From: Candidatus Sabulitectum sp.
Lineage (GTDB): Bacteria; Fermentibacterota; Fermentibacteria; Fermentibacterales; JCC-6
Reading direction: 5' to 3'
DNA: 36,383 bases
Assembly: GCA_029940175.1 (NCBI GenBank)
Contig: JAOZRM010000004.1
Span: forward strand, 1 to 36,383
Shown: positions 22,769-31,700 of the stretch, one piece after another
Numbering within the stretch: position 1 is the first letter of the stretch
How the letters are laid out: every line of letters starts with the position of its first letter
Translations under genes and position numbers: made by a program
Notes under the pieces: generated by a model
What the model was told of the DNA's origin: nothing
Seen by the model: only the letters and a program-made list of their open reading frames with translations
The model's database searches: none

Positions 22769-24803
22769 TAATGCCAGAGCGGTTTACTCTCTTCTTTCGT
22801 CCACCGGCGAAAGGTTGAATATCCAGGCGATAAACAGCCGGCTTCCAGAGATTCAGGACAGAACTGGAGCTGTTGCTGCTTTGATGAAGGAAGGGCTTAT
22901 CTGGCATGCAGGCAAGGGTCGATATGCCACTCTTAAAACCCTCGGCATGGAAGTGGGAACCATACGAATGCGTTCTGACGGCTCTGCAACTCTTTACACT
23001 CAAGAGCCGGATCCCATTCGCATTGTAATTGAAAAGAACGATACCGGTGGAGCTCTTGACAGAGATGTTGCCATCATCCGCCTTCTTGAACCTGATCTGC
23101 ACAGTGGCGGATACAACGGCAGAGTGATCGACATACTGAAGCGGTTTCGAAAGAGAATCGCAGGTATTGCCCGAAAACGGGGGGAGAACTGGTTCCTTGA
23201 TCCTCTTGATCCGAAAGTCAATGGTAATATTCCCCTTGATCCCGGCGAAGAGAAAATCAGGCAGGGTGATCTTATAGGGTGCGATATTGAATACGGCCGG
23301 AGTTCCATAAAGGTTAAAGCACTGTCAACTGTGGGTTCACCGAACACACCAGGAGCTCTCATTGACTCAGTATGTATCGATCTGGATCTTCCAGAGGATT
23401 TTCCTGAGGAGGTAAAACGGGAATCCGATGCTGTGTGTATTTCACCAGTACCTCATAGTTCCAGGAAGGATCTCAGGGATGTCTATACACTGACCATTGA
23501 TCCTGTGGACGCCAGGGATTTTGATGACGCAATTTCGATTGAGACACTTCCTCAGGGCGGATTCCGTCTGGGGGTTCATATAGCCGATGTTTCAGCATAT
23601 GCTCCACCTAATTCACTTGTGGATAATGAGGCTATGAAAAGGGGAACCAGTGTTTATCTTCCCGACAGAGTGATACCCATGATCCCTGAAATTCTTTCAA
23701 ACAGTGCATGTTCCCTGCAGCCGGATCAGGACAGACTGACAAAGACCGTTCTTATCAGTTATGACTCTTCCGGAAAGCGAACTGACTTTGCCGTTTTTTC
23801 TTCTCAGATAAGGTCTCGAAAAAGACTGAACTACACCGAGGCTTTTGCCATTCTTTCCGGTGAATCTTCAGGAGACCCGGAGCTGGATGAGATCTTCAGG
23901 CAGTTTTCTGCTTTGAATACCGTTCTCGATAAGGTTCGAGAGAAAAGAGGAGCTGTTGACCTTGGCGCTTCCGACTTCAGAACACAGTTCAGCGGAGAAG
24001 GTTTTCCAAACGGGTTTGAAAGAGTTTCCGATGATGTGTCCCACAGGATGATAGAGAACTTTATGGTGGAGGCAAACAGTGCAGTAGCTGAATTCTGCAA
24101 GTGGCTGGAACTGGATGTTCTTTTCAGGGTGCATGGGGACCCTGCACCGCAGGCTGCTGAAAAATTAAGGAGAACTCTTTCTATTTATGGGTTCAAGATG
24201 CCTGGTCAGCTCTCTCCTCGTGCTTCCGCCCTCTCAAAAACTGTTAAAGAAGCTGAGGGAACTCCACTTTATCCCATTATTCGGGATGCTGTACTGAGAT
24301 CCATGCAGAAAGCAGTTTATTCCACTGAGAATTCTGGTCACTACGGACTGGCTCTTAGAAACTACATGCACTTTACAAGTCCGATTCGAAGGTACCCTGA
24401 TCTGATCGTACACCAGGCTATTACAGCTTATGAAGAGGGGAAAATCCTTCAGCGCTCTGAATCAATTTCCACACTTGCCGATATGTGTTCTCAACTGGAG
24501 AGACGCGCAGCAGCTGCAGAAAGAACAACAACAGAGCTTATGGCACTGCTTTACCTCTCTCGGGAAACTGGCGGGGTTTTTGAGGGAGTTATTAGGGATA
24601 GAACAGATTTCGGTTTGTTCATCAGATTGCTTGATGTGCCGGTTGAAGGTCTGCTGCATGTGTCTGCCTTGAAGAAGTTCAGGCAGTTTGTTCCATCTGA
24701 TCTCAGCCCCGGTTCCGGTATATTTGTTTCTGTGGAGAAGTCGGATCCAGTCGAAAGAAGGCTTTCACTTCTGCCGGCGGCTGCCCCTGAGGAGAGCAAA
24801 TGA
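22755..24803 (+). CDS. rnr: Ribonuclease R (RNB-family 3'-5' exoribonuclease)
   Basis: 682 residues from TTG 22755, six bases after AGGAGAGG. The order is a winged-helix N-terminus (about 1-60), cold-shock-like domains (about 65-220), the RNB catalytic domain (about 235-565) and an S1 domain (about 600-680, GVFEGVIRDRTDFGLFIRL). The catalytic set DPVDARDFDDA supplies Asp249, Asp255, Asp257 and Asp258. HFTSPIRRYPDLIVHQ is the conserved RNB closing motif. It degrades structured RNA processively, in rRNA quality control and mRNA decay. The usual lysine-rich C-terminal tail is missing, so the protein ends soon after S1. ATGA overlap with nadE. Confidence 0.95.
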   Translation: MLLSSNARAVYSLLSSTGERLNIQAINSRLPEIQDRTGAVAALMKEGLIWHAGKGRYATLKTLGMEVGTIRMRSDGSATLYTQEPDPIRIVIEKNDTGGALDRDVAIIRLLEPDLHSGGYNGRVIDILKRFRKRIAGIARKRGENWFLDPLDPKVNGNIPLDPGEEKIRQGDLIGCDIEYGRSSIKVKALSTVGSPNTPGALIDSVCIDLDLPEDFPEEVKRESDAVCISPVPHSSRKDLRDVYTLTIDPVDARDFDDAISIETLPQGGFRLGVHIADVSAYAPPNSLVDNEAMKRGTSVYLPDRVIPMIPEILSNSACSLQPDQDRLTKTVLISYDSSGKRTDFAVFSSQIRSRKRLNYTEAFAILSGESSGDPELDEIFRQFSALNTVLDKVREKRGAVDLGASDFRTQFSGEGFPNGFERVSDDVSHRMIENFMVEANSAVAEFCKWLELDVLFRVHGDPAPQAAEKLRRTLSIYGFKMPGQLSPRASALSKTVKEAEGTPLYPIIRDAVLRSMQKAVYSTENSGHYGLALRNYMHFTSPIRRYPDLIVHQAITAYEEGKILQRSESISTLADMCSQLERRAAAAERTTTELMALLYLSRETGGVFEGVIRDRTDFGLFIRLLDVPVEGLLHVSALKKFRQFVPSDLSPGSGIFVSVEKSDPVERRLSLLPAAAPEESK

Positions 24804-25543
24804 TCTACGCCGAATTGACAGAGCAGATAACCGGGTGGATCAAAGAAAAGGTTCACGGTGCCGGTATGAAAGGTGTTGTTGTCGGACTCAGCGGTGGAAT
24901 TGACTCCGGAGTCACTGCGGCTCTCTGTGTCCGGGCTCTGGGAGCAGAGAATGTGCTTGGTCTTGTCATGCCTTGTGAGAGTATTGCAGCCGATACCACA
25001 GACGGCCACAGAACAGCAATTCATCTGGGTATGCCTGTGAAAGAGATAGATATATCACCGATACTGGAAGCCTTTGTTTCAGCTGGCGAACTGGATACTT
25101 CCAATGTGTTGAATCTTGCAAATGTGAAAGCCAGGCTTAGAATGACCATGGAATATGCCCACTCCGGGAACAGGCTTGTTGCTGGAACAGGGAACCTTTC
25201 CGAAACTAAAACAGGTTACTGGACCAAATGGGGGGACGGAGCCGCTGATTTTCTGCCTATCGCAGACTTGTGGAAAGATGAGGTTGGCGAACTTGCTGAG
25301 TACCTTGAACTCCCTGAATGGATCCTGACCCGGGTTCCATCTGCAGGGTTATGGATTGATCAGAGTGATGAAGACGAAATGGGTGTTACCTACACAGAAA
25401 TAAAGAAGTACTTTACCCTGGGGTCTGATAGTGTCTCTGCTGCTGCTGCACAGCGTATTGCCAGGCTTCATACTTCAAGTGCTCACAAGAGAAAACCGAT
25501 TCCGTATTACCATGCCAGGGGGTGGCTTGATGAAAGACAGTAA
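24800..25543 (+). CDS. nadE: Ammonia-dependent NAD+ synthetase
   Basis: 247 residues without the N-terminal glutaminase domain, so it should use ammonia directly. The PP-loop is GLSGGIDSGVTAAL (Ser31-Ser36), followed by LVMPCES, VAGTGNLSETKTGYWTKWGDGAADFLPIADLWKDEV and a C-terminal helical segment. It converts deamido-NAD and ATP to NAD. It overlaps both neighbours, by four bases with rnr (ATGA) and 14 with purH, so the cluster is translationally coupled. Confidence 0.96.
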   Translation: MIYAELTEQITGWIKEKVHGAGMKGVVVGLSGGIDSGVTAALCVRALGAENVLGLVMPCESIAADTTDGHRTAIHLGMPVKEIDISPILEAFVSAGELDTSNVLNLANVKARLRMTMEYAHSGNRLVAGTGNLSETKTGYWTKWGDGAADFLPIADLWKDEVGELAEYLELPEWILTRVPSAGLWIDQSDEDEMGVTYTEIKKYFTLGSDSVSAAAAQRIARLHTSSAHKRKPIPYYHARGWLDERQ

Positions 25544-27020
25544 GAGAACAGCGCTTGTCAGTGTCTGGAACAAACACGGGCTTGAAGATTTTGCCATTGG
25601 GCTTTCCGCTCTTGACTGGGAGATATGGGCATCCGGGGGTACTGCTGATGTGATAGAGAAAGCAGGAGTCTCTGTGCGCCGTACGGAGGAACTTACAGGT
25701 ATCAGTTCCATCCTTGGAGGCAGGGTGAAAACACTGCATCCAGAGTTGCATGCTTCTATTCTTGCAGATGGAGATGCCAGGAAAGGCCGACTTGCCCAGG
25801 GCAAACCTGTTTTTGATCTTGTGGCTGTGGACTTCTACCCGTTTTACAAAGCCAGAGATATGGACCCGGTTTCAAGGGAAACAATCGAGCTGGTTGATAT
25901 TGGGGGACCAACCATGGCTCGGGGTGCTGCAAAAAACTGGCATGAGGTGATCAGTGCCACTGGTTCTGACGTTTTTCCCTATGTTTTGAAAACTATTAAA
26001 GATGGTCTGGATGATCTTGTATTCAGGCGTGAAATGGCATCCAGAACTTTTTCCATTACATCAGCTTATGACCTGCATGTTTCTCTCAAGCTTGAGGAGG
26101 GTATCACCCCTGTTCTCCGGTATGGTGAGAATCCTCATCAGAAGGCGGCAGTTCATTTCTCATGGCCCAGAGAAGGTTTTGGCTGCTCCGAGGTTCTTGG
26201 TGGAAAAGCATTGAGCTATAACAACTATCTTGATGCTTCTGCGGCATGTGCAATAGCAGCCGACTTTGCAGGCTCTATACCTTGTGTTGTTCTGGCCAAG
26301 CATGGGAATCCATGCGGCGTGGGCTGCGGCCTTTCTGCCAGCGAGGCTTTTTTGAACGCATTCCGCGCAGACAGAGTATCACCGTACGGAGGAATTCTTG
26401 CCTGTACCTCCAAAGTGGATATGGAACTGGTGAAAGAGCTGAAAGGCATCTTCCTGGAAATCGTCATAGCTCCTGAGTTTGAAGAAGACGCACTTGCCCG
26501 ACTTCGTAAGAGAAAGAATCTTAGAATTCTCAAGATGCCCATAGCAGCAGACAAAGCTATGCTTCTCCGTTCGATCTGGGGAGGTTTGCTGGTTCAGGAA
26601 CCTGATCTTGCAGTGGAAAAAGCTGTTGAATGTCAGGTTGTTACGGAAAGAAAGCCCACAGCTGAAGAGCTTGTTGCTCTTGATCTGGCCTGGAAAGTAG
26701 TGAAGGGCGTTAAGAGCAATGCTATTGTAATAGGTGACAACCATGGGACACTTGGTGTGGGTATTGGACAGCCAAGCAGAATTGAAAGCCTTGATCTTGC
26801 AGTGCGCAGAGCGCTCCGGGAAAACAACAATCTTTCGGGATCTGTGCTTGCCAGTGATGCCTTCTTCCCTTTTCGTGACGGCCCGGACAAGGCAGCAGAG
26901 GCCGGCATTAAAGCAATCATTCAGCCTGGCGGTTCCATTCGCGACGAGGAAGTTATAGCTTCATGTAACGAACACGGTATTGCGATGGTATTCACCGGTA
27001 CAAGACATTTCAGGCATTAA
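25530..27020 (+). CDS. purH: Bifunctional purine biosynthesis protein PurH (AICAR formyltransferase / IMP cyclohydrolase)
   Basis: 496 residues from the ATG at 25530; a TTG upstream inside nadE would add an unrelated leader. The N-terminal MGS-like IMP cyclohydrolase domain (about 1-150) shows SVWNKHGLEDFA, SGGTADVIEKAGV and GGRVKTLHPELHASILAD. The C-terminal transformylase domain shows RYGENPHQKAA, LGGKALSYNNYLDASAA, the catalytic KHGNPCGVG (Lys257, His258), DAFFPFRDG and QPGGSIRDEEVI. It catalyses the last two steps of IMP synthesis. No other purine gene is adjacent; apt is 10 kb away. It is slightly shorter than the usual 510-530 residues, without a missing motif. Confidence 0.96.
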   Translation: MKDSKRTALVSVWNKHGLEDFAIGLSALDWEIWASGGTADVIEKAGVSVRRTEELTGISSILGGRVKTLHPELHASILADGDARKGRLAQGKPVFDLVAVDFYPFYKARDMDPVSRETIELVDIGGPTMARGAAKNWHEVISATGSDVFPYVLKTIKDGLDDLVFRREMASRTFSITSAYDLHVSLKLEEGITPVLRYGENPHQKAAVHFSWPREGFGCSEVLGGKALSYNNYLDASAACAIAADFAGSIPCVVLAKHGNPCGVGCGLSASEAFLNAFRADRVSPYGGILACTSKVDMELVKELKGIFLEIVIAPEFEEDALARLRKRKNLRILKMPIAADKAMLLRSIWGGLLVQEPDLAVEKAVECQVVTERKPTAEELVALDLAWKVVKGVKSNAIVIGDNHGTLGVGIGQPSRIESLDLAVRRALRENNNLSGSVLASDAFFPFRDGPDKAAEAGIKAIIQPGGSIRDEEVIASCNEHGIAMVFTGTRHFRH

Positions 27021-27022
27021 CC

Positions 27023-29206
27023 GTGAAAAAGGTAATAGTTCTTACTCTATTTCTTCTACTTTCCGCCTGTCGAGTGGTGAATGATGACACATCAGTTGGT
27101 TCTTCTCTGGTACATACTGTTCCATCTCCATTTTATGAGGTCGATTCTCTGTTACAGAACGGAGCTCAGGATCAGGCAGTTCGCCTGTTAAGAAGAATGG
27201 ACCCTTCGGAATATGGAAGAATGGATATTCTGTGGAGACTTGTGGGTGCATACAACGGACGTGGAATGATAACACATTGCATCAGTATGCTTGACAGTCT
27301 TCAGTCTTCCGGCTGGGGGGACCTTGCCGGCTGGAAGATATCTGTACTTGATTTGAACAGAGAACAGGAACTGGCGGTAGAACTGGTTTCCATGGATAAT
27401 GTTCTGCTTCTAGGCTGGCTGTACAGGAACAATCTGGAAGATATGCCTTCAGTGCTCTCTCTTCCTGTTCCCGATCACCTGGGAGAAAGAGCCGCAAGGT
27501 TACTTATGGCACCGGAAGGAATCACCACAGGACAGCTCGAACTGGCTGTTTCCGATGTGCGCTATTTGCCTGCTGCAATTGGCCCCAGAGTGCTTGTGGA
27601 ACTTGAAGCTGCCTACAGCAGTTCAGGGAACTGGTGGTCCGATGCGCTGAAACGCTTTGATCCCACCGGCAGCAGCGATTCAAGTATTCGCCTTACAGCT
27701 CTGAGAACCAAGTTTCTTGGTGGGGGTGATTACCAGTACTGGCACGGGCTTATCGGAACATCTGCCGAGATCACAGCTGCCAGAGTAATTGCCTCAAGAT
27801 GGCCTGACAGGGTTGACTGGGAAGCTGCTGATGTTCTTCTGGAGTCAGGATACAGCAGCATTGTAACTGCAATTACTGAATCAAGGGATGATCCTGGATT
27901 CAGCACAGGTATTCAAATGGCAACTTTGCGAAATGCAGACAGGTTTTCTGAACTGGAAGCGCTCTGCGGCTCAATACCACCTGATGCTTCTATTGAACTC
28001 AGAGCCAGAGCTGCATTGTTCAACGCAAGATCTTTGCGTGCAAGACGACAGAATACAGCGGCATACAGGGCTTACTACAGATTTGCTCAGGATTTCCCAT
28101 TTCATCCCACAGCCAGAGAGGCTTCCTATCTTGCCGGTAAATACTTCGATAGTGAACAGAACTGGGCAGAGGCCGGTGAAGCCTATCTTGCAAGTCTCCG
28201 GGCATCCGGTTCCTGGGATGGGGACGCAAGAGGACACTGGCGAGGTGGATTCTGCCTCTACATGAATGGCAGAGGCTCTGTTGGAGATTCTCTGTGGCAA
28301 GCCGGCTGTGAACAGTTCCCATACAGCCACTGGGCTGATGAGATGCTCTTCTGGCGGGCCAGATATGCAGAGAGACAGGGCAACAGTAATTCCCGTACCC
28401 AGTTGTTGCAGCTTGTTGCCCGGGATCATCCCTGGGAATTTTATGGAATGCTTGCCGCAGACAGACTGGGGATTCAGGACAATATTCAACTTTCGGTTGT
28501 AAGCCCTGTCATGAAAGACAATAGTGTACTCTCTATGGCAGCAGAGTTGTTCAGTCTGGGATACGGTACCGCTGCTGTGGAAGTACTTTTCGCAGGTAGT
28601 GAAGGTGATAGTGGACTGAATGCTGTGGCACTTGGTATTCTTGGAGAGCACGGACGGGCAATTGCCGCCATGCGATCAATGGATACGGAATATCGCGACG
28701 CCAATGAGGGTATTCTTCCTGACAGCCTGCTGGGGTGGTATTTCCCGGCACCTTATCGGGGGCTGGTTAGTGCAGTGACAGATACCATGACACTGGATCA
28801 CTCATATGTGGAAGGGATCATGAGGGAAGAGAGTTATTTCAACAGATTTGTAATTTCCAGCGCAGGGGCAGCAGGACTCATACAGTTGATGCCTGGTACA
28901 GCCGGGGATGTTGCAAGGTGGAATGGCCTTCCACGGTTGTCTTCAGAAGAGTTTTTCAATCCTGAGCATTCTGTTCTCTACGGCAGTCTGTACATCAACT
29001 CCCAGGCCAGACGGTACGACCATCCCGCCCTGTTTCTTGCTGCTTACAATGCCGGGCCGGGGAATGCATCGAGATGGGTGGACATGCACGGATTTGATAA
29101 CAGTGATCAGGAACTTTACATCGAACAGATCACCTATAGAGAAACAAGAATGTACGCAAAAAAAGTGCAGCGCTCAGCATGGATATATGGAAGGATAAGA
29201 CCATGA
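27023..29206 (+). CDS. Lytic transglycosylase lipoprotein (Slt70-like)
   Basis: 727 residues from GTG 27023, two bases after the purH stop. The signal peptide MKKVIVLTLFLLLSAC has a lipobox (LLSAC), so it should be a lipid-anchored periplasmic protein. Residues about 30-570 are helical repeats in the manner of the Slt70 U-shaped ring (for example GKYFDSEQNWAEAGEAYLASL). Residues about 580-727 are the SLT catalytic domain: MREESYFNRFVISSAGAAGLIQLMPGTA with catalytic Glu603, then LFLAAYNAGPGNASRW. It cleaves the MurNAc-GlcNAc bond to give 1,6-anhydroMurNAc products, potential feed for the recycling genes at 4235-6127. Ribosome-binding signal is weak. Confidence 0.92.
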   Translation: MKKVIVLTLFLLLSACRVVNDDTSVGSSLVHTVPSPFYEVDSLLQNGAQDQAVRLLRRMDPSEYGRMDILWRLVGAYNGRGMITHCISMLDSLQSSGWGDLAGWKISVLDLNREQELAVELVSMDNVLLLGWLYRNNLEDMPSVLSLPVPDHLGERAARLLMAPEGITTGQLELAVSDVRYLPAAIGPRVLVELEAAYSSSGNWWSDALKRFDPTGSSDSSIRLTALRTKFLGGGDYQYWHGLIGTSAEITAARVIASRWPDRVDWEAADVLLESGYSSIVTAITESRDDPGFSTGIQMATLRNADRFSELEALCGSIPPDASIELRARAALFNARSLRARRQNTAAYRAYYRFAQDFPFHPTAREASYLAGKYFDSEQNWAEAGEAYLASLRASGSWDGDARGHWRGGFCLYMNGRGSVGDSLWQAGCEQFPYSHWADEMLFWRARYAERQGNSNSRTQLLQLVARDHPWEFYGMLAADRLGIQDNIQLSVVSPVMKDNSVLSMAAELFSLGYGTAAVEVLFAGSEGDSGLNAVALGILGEHGRAIAAMRSMDTEYRDANEGILPDSLLGWYFPAPYRGLVSAVTDTMTLDHSYVEGIMREESYFNRFVISSAGAAGLIQLMPGTAGDVARWNGLPRLSSEEFFNPEHSVLYGSLYINSQARRYDHPALFLAAYNAGPGNASRWVDMHGFDNSDQELYIEQITYRETRMYAKKVQRSAWIYGRIRP

Positions 29207-30504
29207 GTTTATTTCTGATAGCAATGATGATTGGTTCCGGTTTTACTACCGATCACGATGAAAATACCACAGTGGTTTATCCACCCTACGGACACTGCAT
29301 GGGAATCTACCGTGCCGGTCAGGATCAGCTTACAATGCTTCTTGGAGGTATGATCCAGTTTGATGATCCACAGGGGCTTGCCGCTGTACTTCCCTATACA
29401 TGGGATACTTCCGATCCAAGCGATGATGATGAGCTGGCTGTCTACGGCGTGAACAGTGGTTCGGGACACATCATCTACAACGCTTCCATGTACGCTCTGG
29501 GATTTTACGGAGGAGAAGGGAGTGGATCAGAAGAACTTTCTGCCCCACACGGTATCGCCGCTACAAGGTCCGGTATAGTCTACGTGGCAGATACAGGAAA
29601 CAGGCGGGTGGCAGTTCTTAAAAGATCCGGGCAGCGGCTTTCATCCGACTCCTTTATTGAGGGATTTTCAGAACCATGGGATGTTGCCCTGGACGGGCAG
29701 TACATCTGGGTTACAGACAGAGCCGCTGGAACCCTTTCCCGATATGCTTCAGCATCTGACCAGAGCCCTGTAGTTATTTCCCTGAATTCACCCAGAGGGG
29801 TTGCAGCTACAGGTTATGGTGAATACACCAGCGGTCATGCTGCCTGTCAGGTGGTGATCACCGACAACGGAACGATTCTTACAAAACTTGTTGAGGGTGC
29901 TGTAACGGCAACAGCCGACCTTTCCCGCTGCGGTGGCAGTTTTTTCAATTTTGTTGAGATCGATTATCATGGGAATGTATGGGTTACAGATTCCATCAGT
30001 TGTCGGATACACAAGTTTGATCCCCAGTTGAACTACCTGGACAGCTGGGGTGAAGGATACGGAGATGCTGACAACAGATTCCAGAATCCCACGGGTCTTG
30101 CTCTGTGGGACAGATTCGGTCAGATATTCGTGGCTGAAAGTTCCGGTGCCAGGTATTTCTGGGTTGGTTCTGATATACGGAACCTGAGCTTCTCAAGCGA
30201 CGGGAACGGATGTACAGTTTCAGGAAGACTGACAGAGAAGGCTACAATGATAGTCAGCGTTTTTCATGAAGATGGATCCCTGGCAAGAAATCTTTACTCA
30301 GGGAGAAGATCACCTGGATATTTCAGTTTTGAATGGGATGGTACAAGATTGCAGGGGCAGAGAGTTTATGTGGGTGATTATACCCTTTCCATAAATATTG
30401 AACCCATCTACTCAAGCAGAACCTATTTCGATAAGACATGGCTTACAGATTTCCACATGGAAGGTTCTGAAGAACCGGAGGAAACCCAAGGGGTAAGGAT
30501 CTGA
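29203..30504 (+). CDS. Exported NHL-type beta-propeller protein with FlgD-like Ig tail
   Basis: 433 residues from ATG 29203, which overlaps the previous stop (ATGA) and has GGAAGGA upstream; an ATG eight codons earlier is possible. MSLFLIAMMIGSGFTT looks like a short signal peptide. Residues about 85-335 contain NHL-like blades (APHGIAATRSGIVYVADTGN, EPWDVALDGQYIWVTD, NPTGLALWDRFGQIFVAES). Residues about 340-410 resemble the FlgD Ig domain (MIVSVFHEDGSLARNL, YFSFEWDGTRLQGQRVYVGD). It is probably a secreted or surface binding protein; the ligand is unknown. FlgD-like tails are common in exported proteins of FCB bacteria. Confidence 0.78.
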   Translation: MSLFLIAMMIGSGFTTDHDENTTVVYPPYGHCMGIYRAGQDQLTMLLGGMIQFDDPQGLAAVLPYTWDTSDPSDDDELAVYGVNSGSGHIIYNASMYALGFYGGEGSGSEELSAPHGIAATRSGIVYVADTGNRRVAVLKRSGQRLSSDSFIEGFSEPWDVALDGQYIWVTDRAAGTLSRYASASDQSPVVISLNSPRGVAATGYGEYTSGHAACQVVITDNGTILTKLVEGAVTATADLSRCGGSFFNFVEIDYHGNVWVTDSISCRIHKFDPQLNYLDSWGEGYGDADNRFQNPTGLALWDRFGQIFVAESSGARYFWVGSDIRNLSFSSDGNGCTVSGRLTEKATMIVSVFHEDGSLARNLYSGRRSPGYFSFEWDGTRLQGQRVYVGDYTLSINIEPIYSSRTYFDKTWLTDFHMEGSEEPEETQGVRI

Positions 30505-31700
30505 AATACGCTTTCCTCGCAGTACTGTTTCTGGCATCGGCATTTTTCAGTGGCACTGAAACGGCCTGCTTCAGCTTAAGTCAGCTTCAGAAAGAGAGAA
30601 TGTCCACCAGCGCCAGAGGGCGCCGTGCATTGAAGCTTCTCGCTGATCCGGGAAGACTGCTGACTTCCATTCTTCTTGGAAATACTTTCGTGAATGTTGC
30701 TGCTTCTTCTCTTGCAGCAGGAATCACTGCTGATCTGATTCCCGGTACACTGGGGTTGGGTCTCGGGGTTCTTGTTATGACTTTTCTTCTTTTAGTTCTG
30801 GGTGAGATCAGTCCCAAAACACTTGCCAGAAGAAAGAACCGGGAATGGATAGAAAGCTCATCCCATATTGTGGGTTTGTTGCTGTGGATTCTTTCTCCGG
30901 CAGCAAAGCTTCTTACGTACCCGGCGGATCTTGCAGACAGACTTGTTCCCGGAAGAGAAGGAGCTGATAGCTACATGGCTGCTGAGTTGTACATTCTTAT
31001 GGAAATGGCCAGGGATGAAGGAATTCTTGGAGGAGAGGCTGCTACAGCGGTTGCCATTCTTGAACTTGACGAGAGACAATGCGTTTCTGCAATGGTTCCC
31101 CGTGAAAAGGTTCTTTCATTAATGTCGGACTGGACTGTGGAAAAGGTAAAGGAAGAGGCTGAAAGAAGTTCTCAAACTGCTTATCCTTACATTGATGCAT
31201 CAACCGGACTCATGACAGGTATTATTGATGTAAAAGATCTCCTCGGTAAGGATCTGTTTATTGTTAGAGAGGTTCCATTCTTTCCAGAGTCTGCACGTTT
31301 GAGCAGAGTACTCTCTGATTTGAGAAAATCAGGGAACAGAATGGGAGCTGTTGTTGACGAATACGGAGACTGGACTGGTATTATTTCAGTGGCAGATATA
31401 CTGGAACGGGCTGTTTTTGCAGGGTCCTCCGGTGCACCTCTCCCCGAGGGTGTAAGCCGCAGCGGTGCTGGTTTTCTTATCCCGGCAAGTCTTTCTATCG
31501 AGACTCTTGCAGCTCTTCTGCACTCTGAAACACTTTCCGCGAGATATGCTGAATCCTGTGGAGGTCTGCTTCAGGAGATCACAGGCAGGCTTCCACTCGA
31601 GGGAGAGGTTATTGAGTATTCCGGTTTTCTGTTCAGAATAATCAGGGTTCATGTGAATGCACTTGAAAAAATATTTGTGGAGAAAGTTGTGAAATCATGA
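30501..31700 (+). CDS. DUF21/CNNM-CorC family membrane protein with CBS pair, probable CTG start
   Basis: 399 residues if translation begins at CTG 30501. The first ATG (30600) would delete FFSGTETACFSLSQLQ, the defining start of the DUF21 domain, so the frame must begin upstream. CTG is the only start-like codon there, overlaps the preceding stop (CTGA) and lies behind AAGGGG. DUF21 helices span about residues 1-160 (ILLGNTFVNVAASSLAAG, EISPKTLARR), a CBS pair about 180-300 (MVPREKVLSLM, GAVVDEYGDWTGIISVADIL) and a CorC/HlyC-associated domain about 310-399. The family is linked to Mg2+ or Co2+ handling. The next gene is a second, shorter homologue, overlapped by four bases. Confidence 0.85.
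   Translation: MKYAFLAVLFLASAFFSGTETACFSLSQLQKERMSTSARGRRALKLLADPGRLLTSILLGNTFVNVAASSLAAGITADLIPGTLGLGLGVLVMTFLLLVLGEISPKTLARRKNREWIESSSHIVGLLLWILSPAAKLLTYPADLADRLVPGREGADSYMAAELYILMEMARDEGILGGEAATAVAILELDERQCVSAMVPREKVLSLMSDWTVEKVKEEAERSSQTAYPYIDASTGLMTGIIDVKDLLGKDLFIVREVPFFPESARLSRVLSDLRKSGNRMGAVVDEYGDWTGIISVADILERAVFAGSSGAPLPEGVSRSGAGFLIPASLSIETLAALLHSETLSARYAESCGGLLQEITGRLPLEGEVIEYSGFLFRIIRVHVNALEKIFVEKVVKS

Noticed and set aside
27971..28651. 226-codon minus-strand frame inside the lytic transglycosylase gene
   Set aside because: It lacks any recognisable domain and lies wholly opposite a well-supported gene; treated as a shadow.
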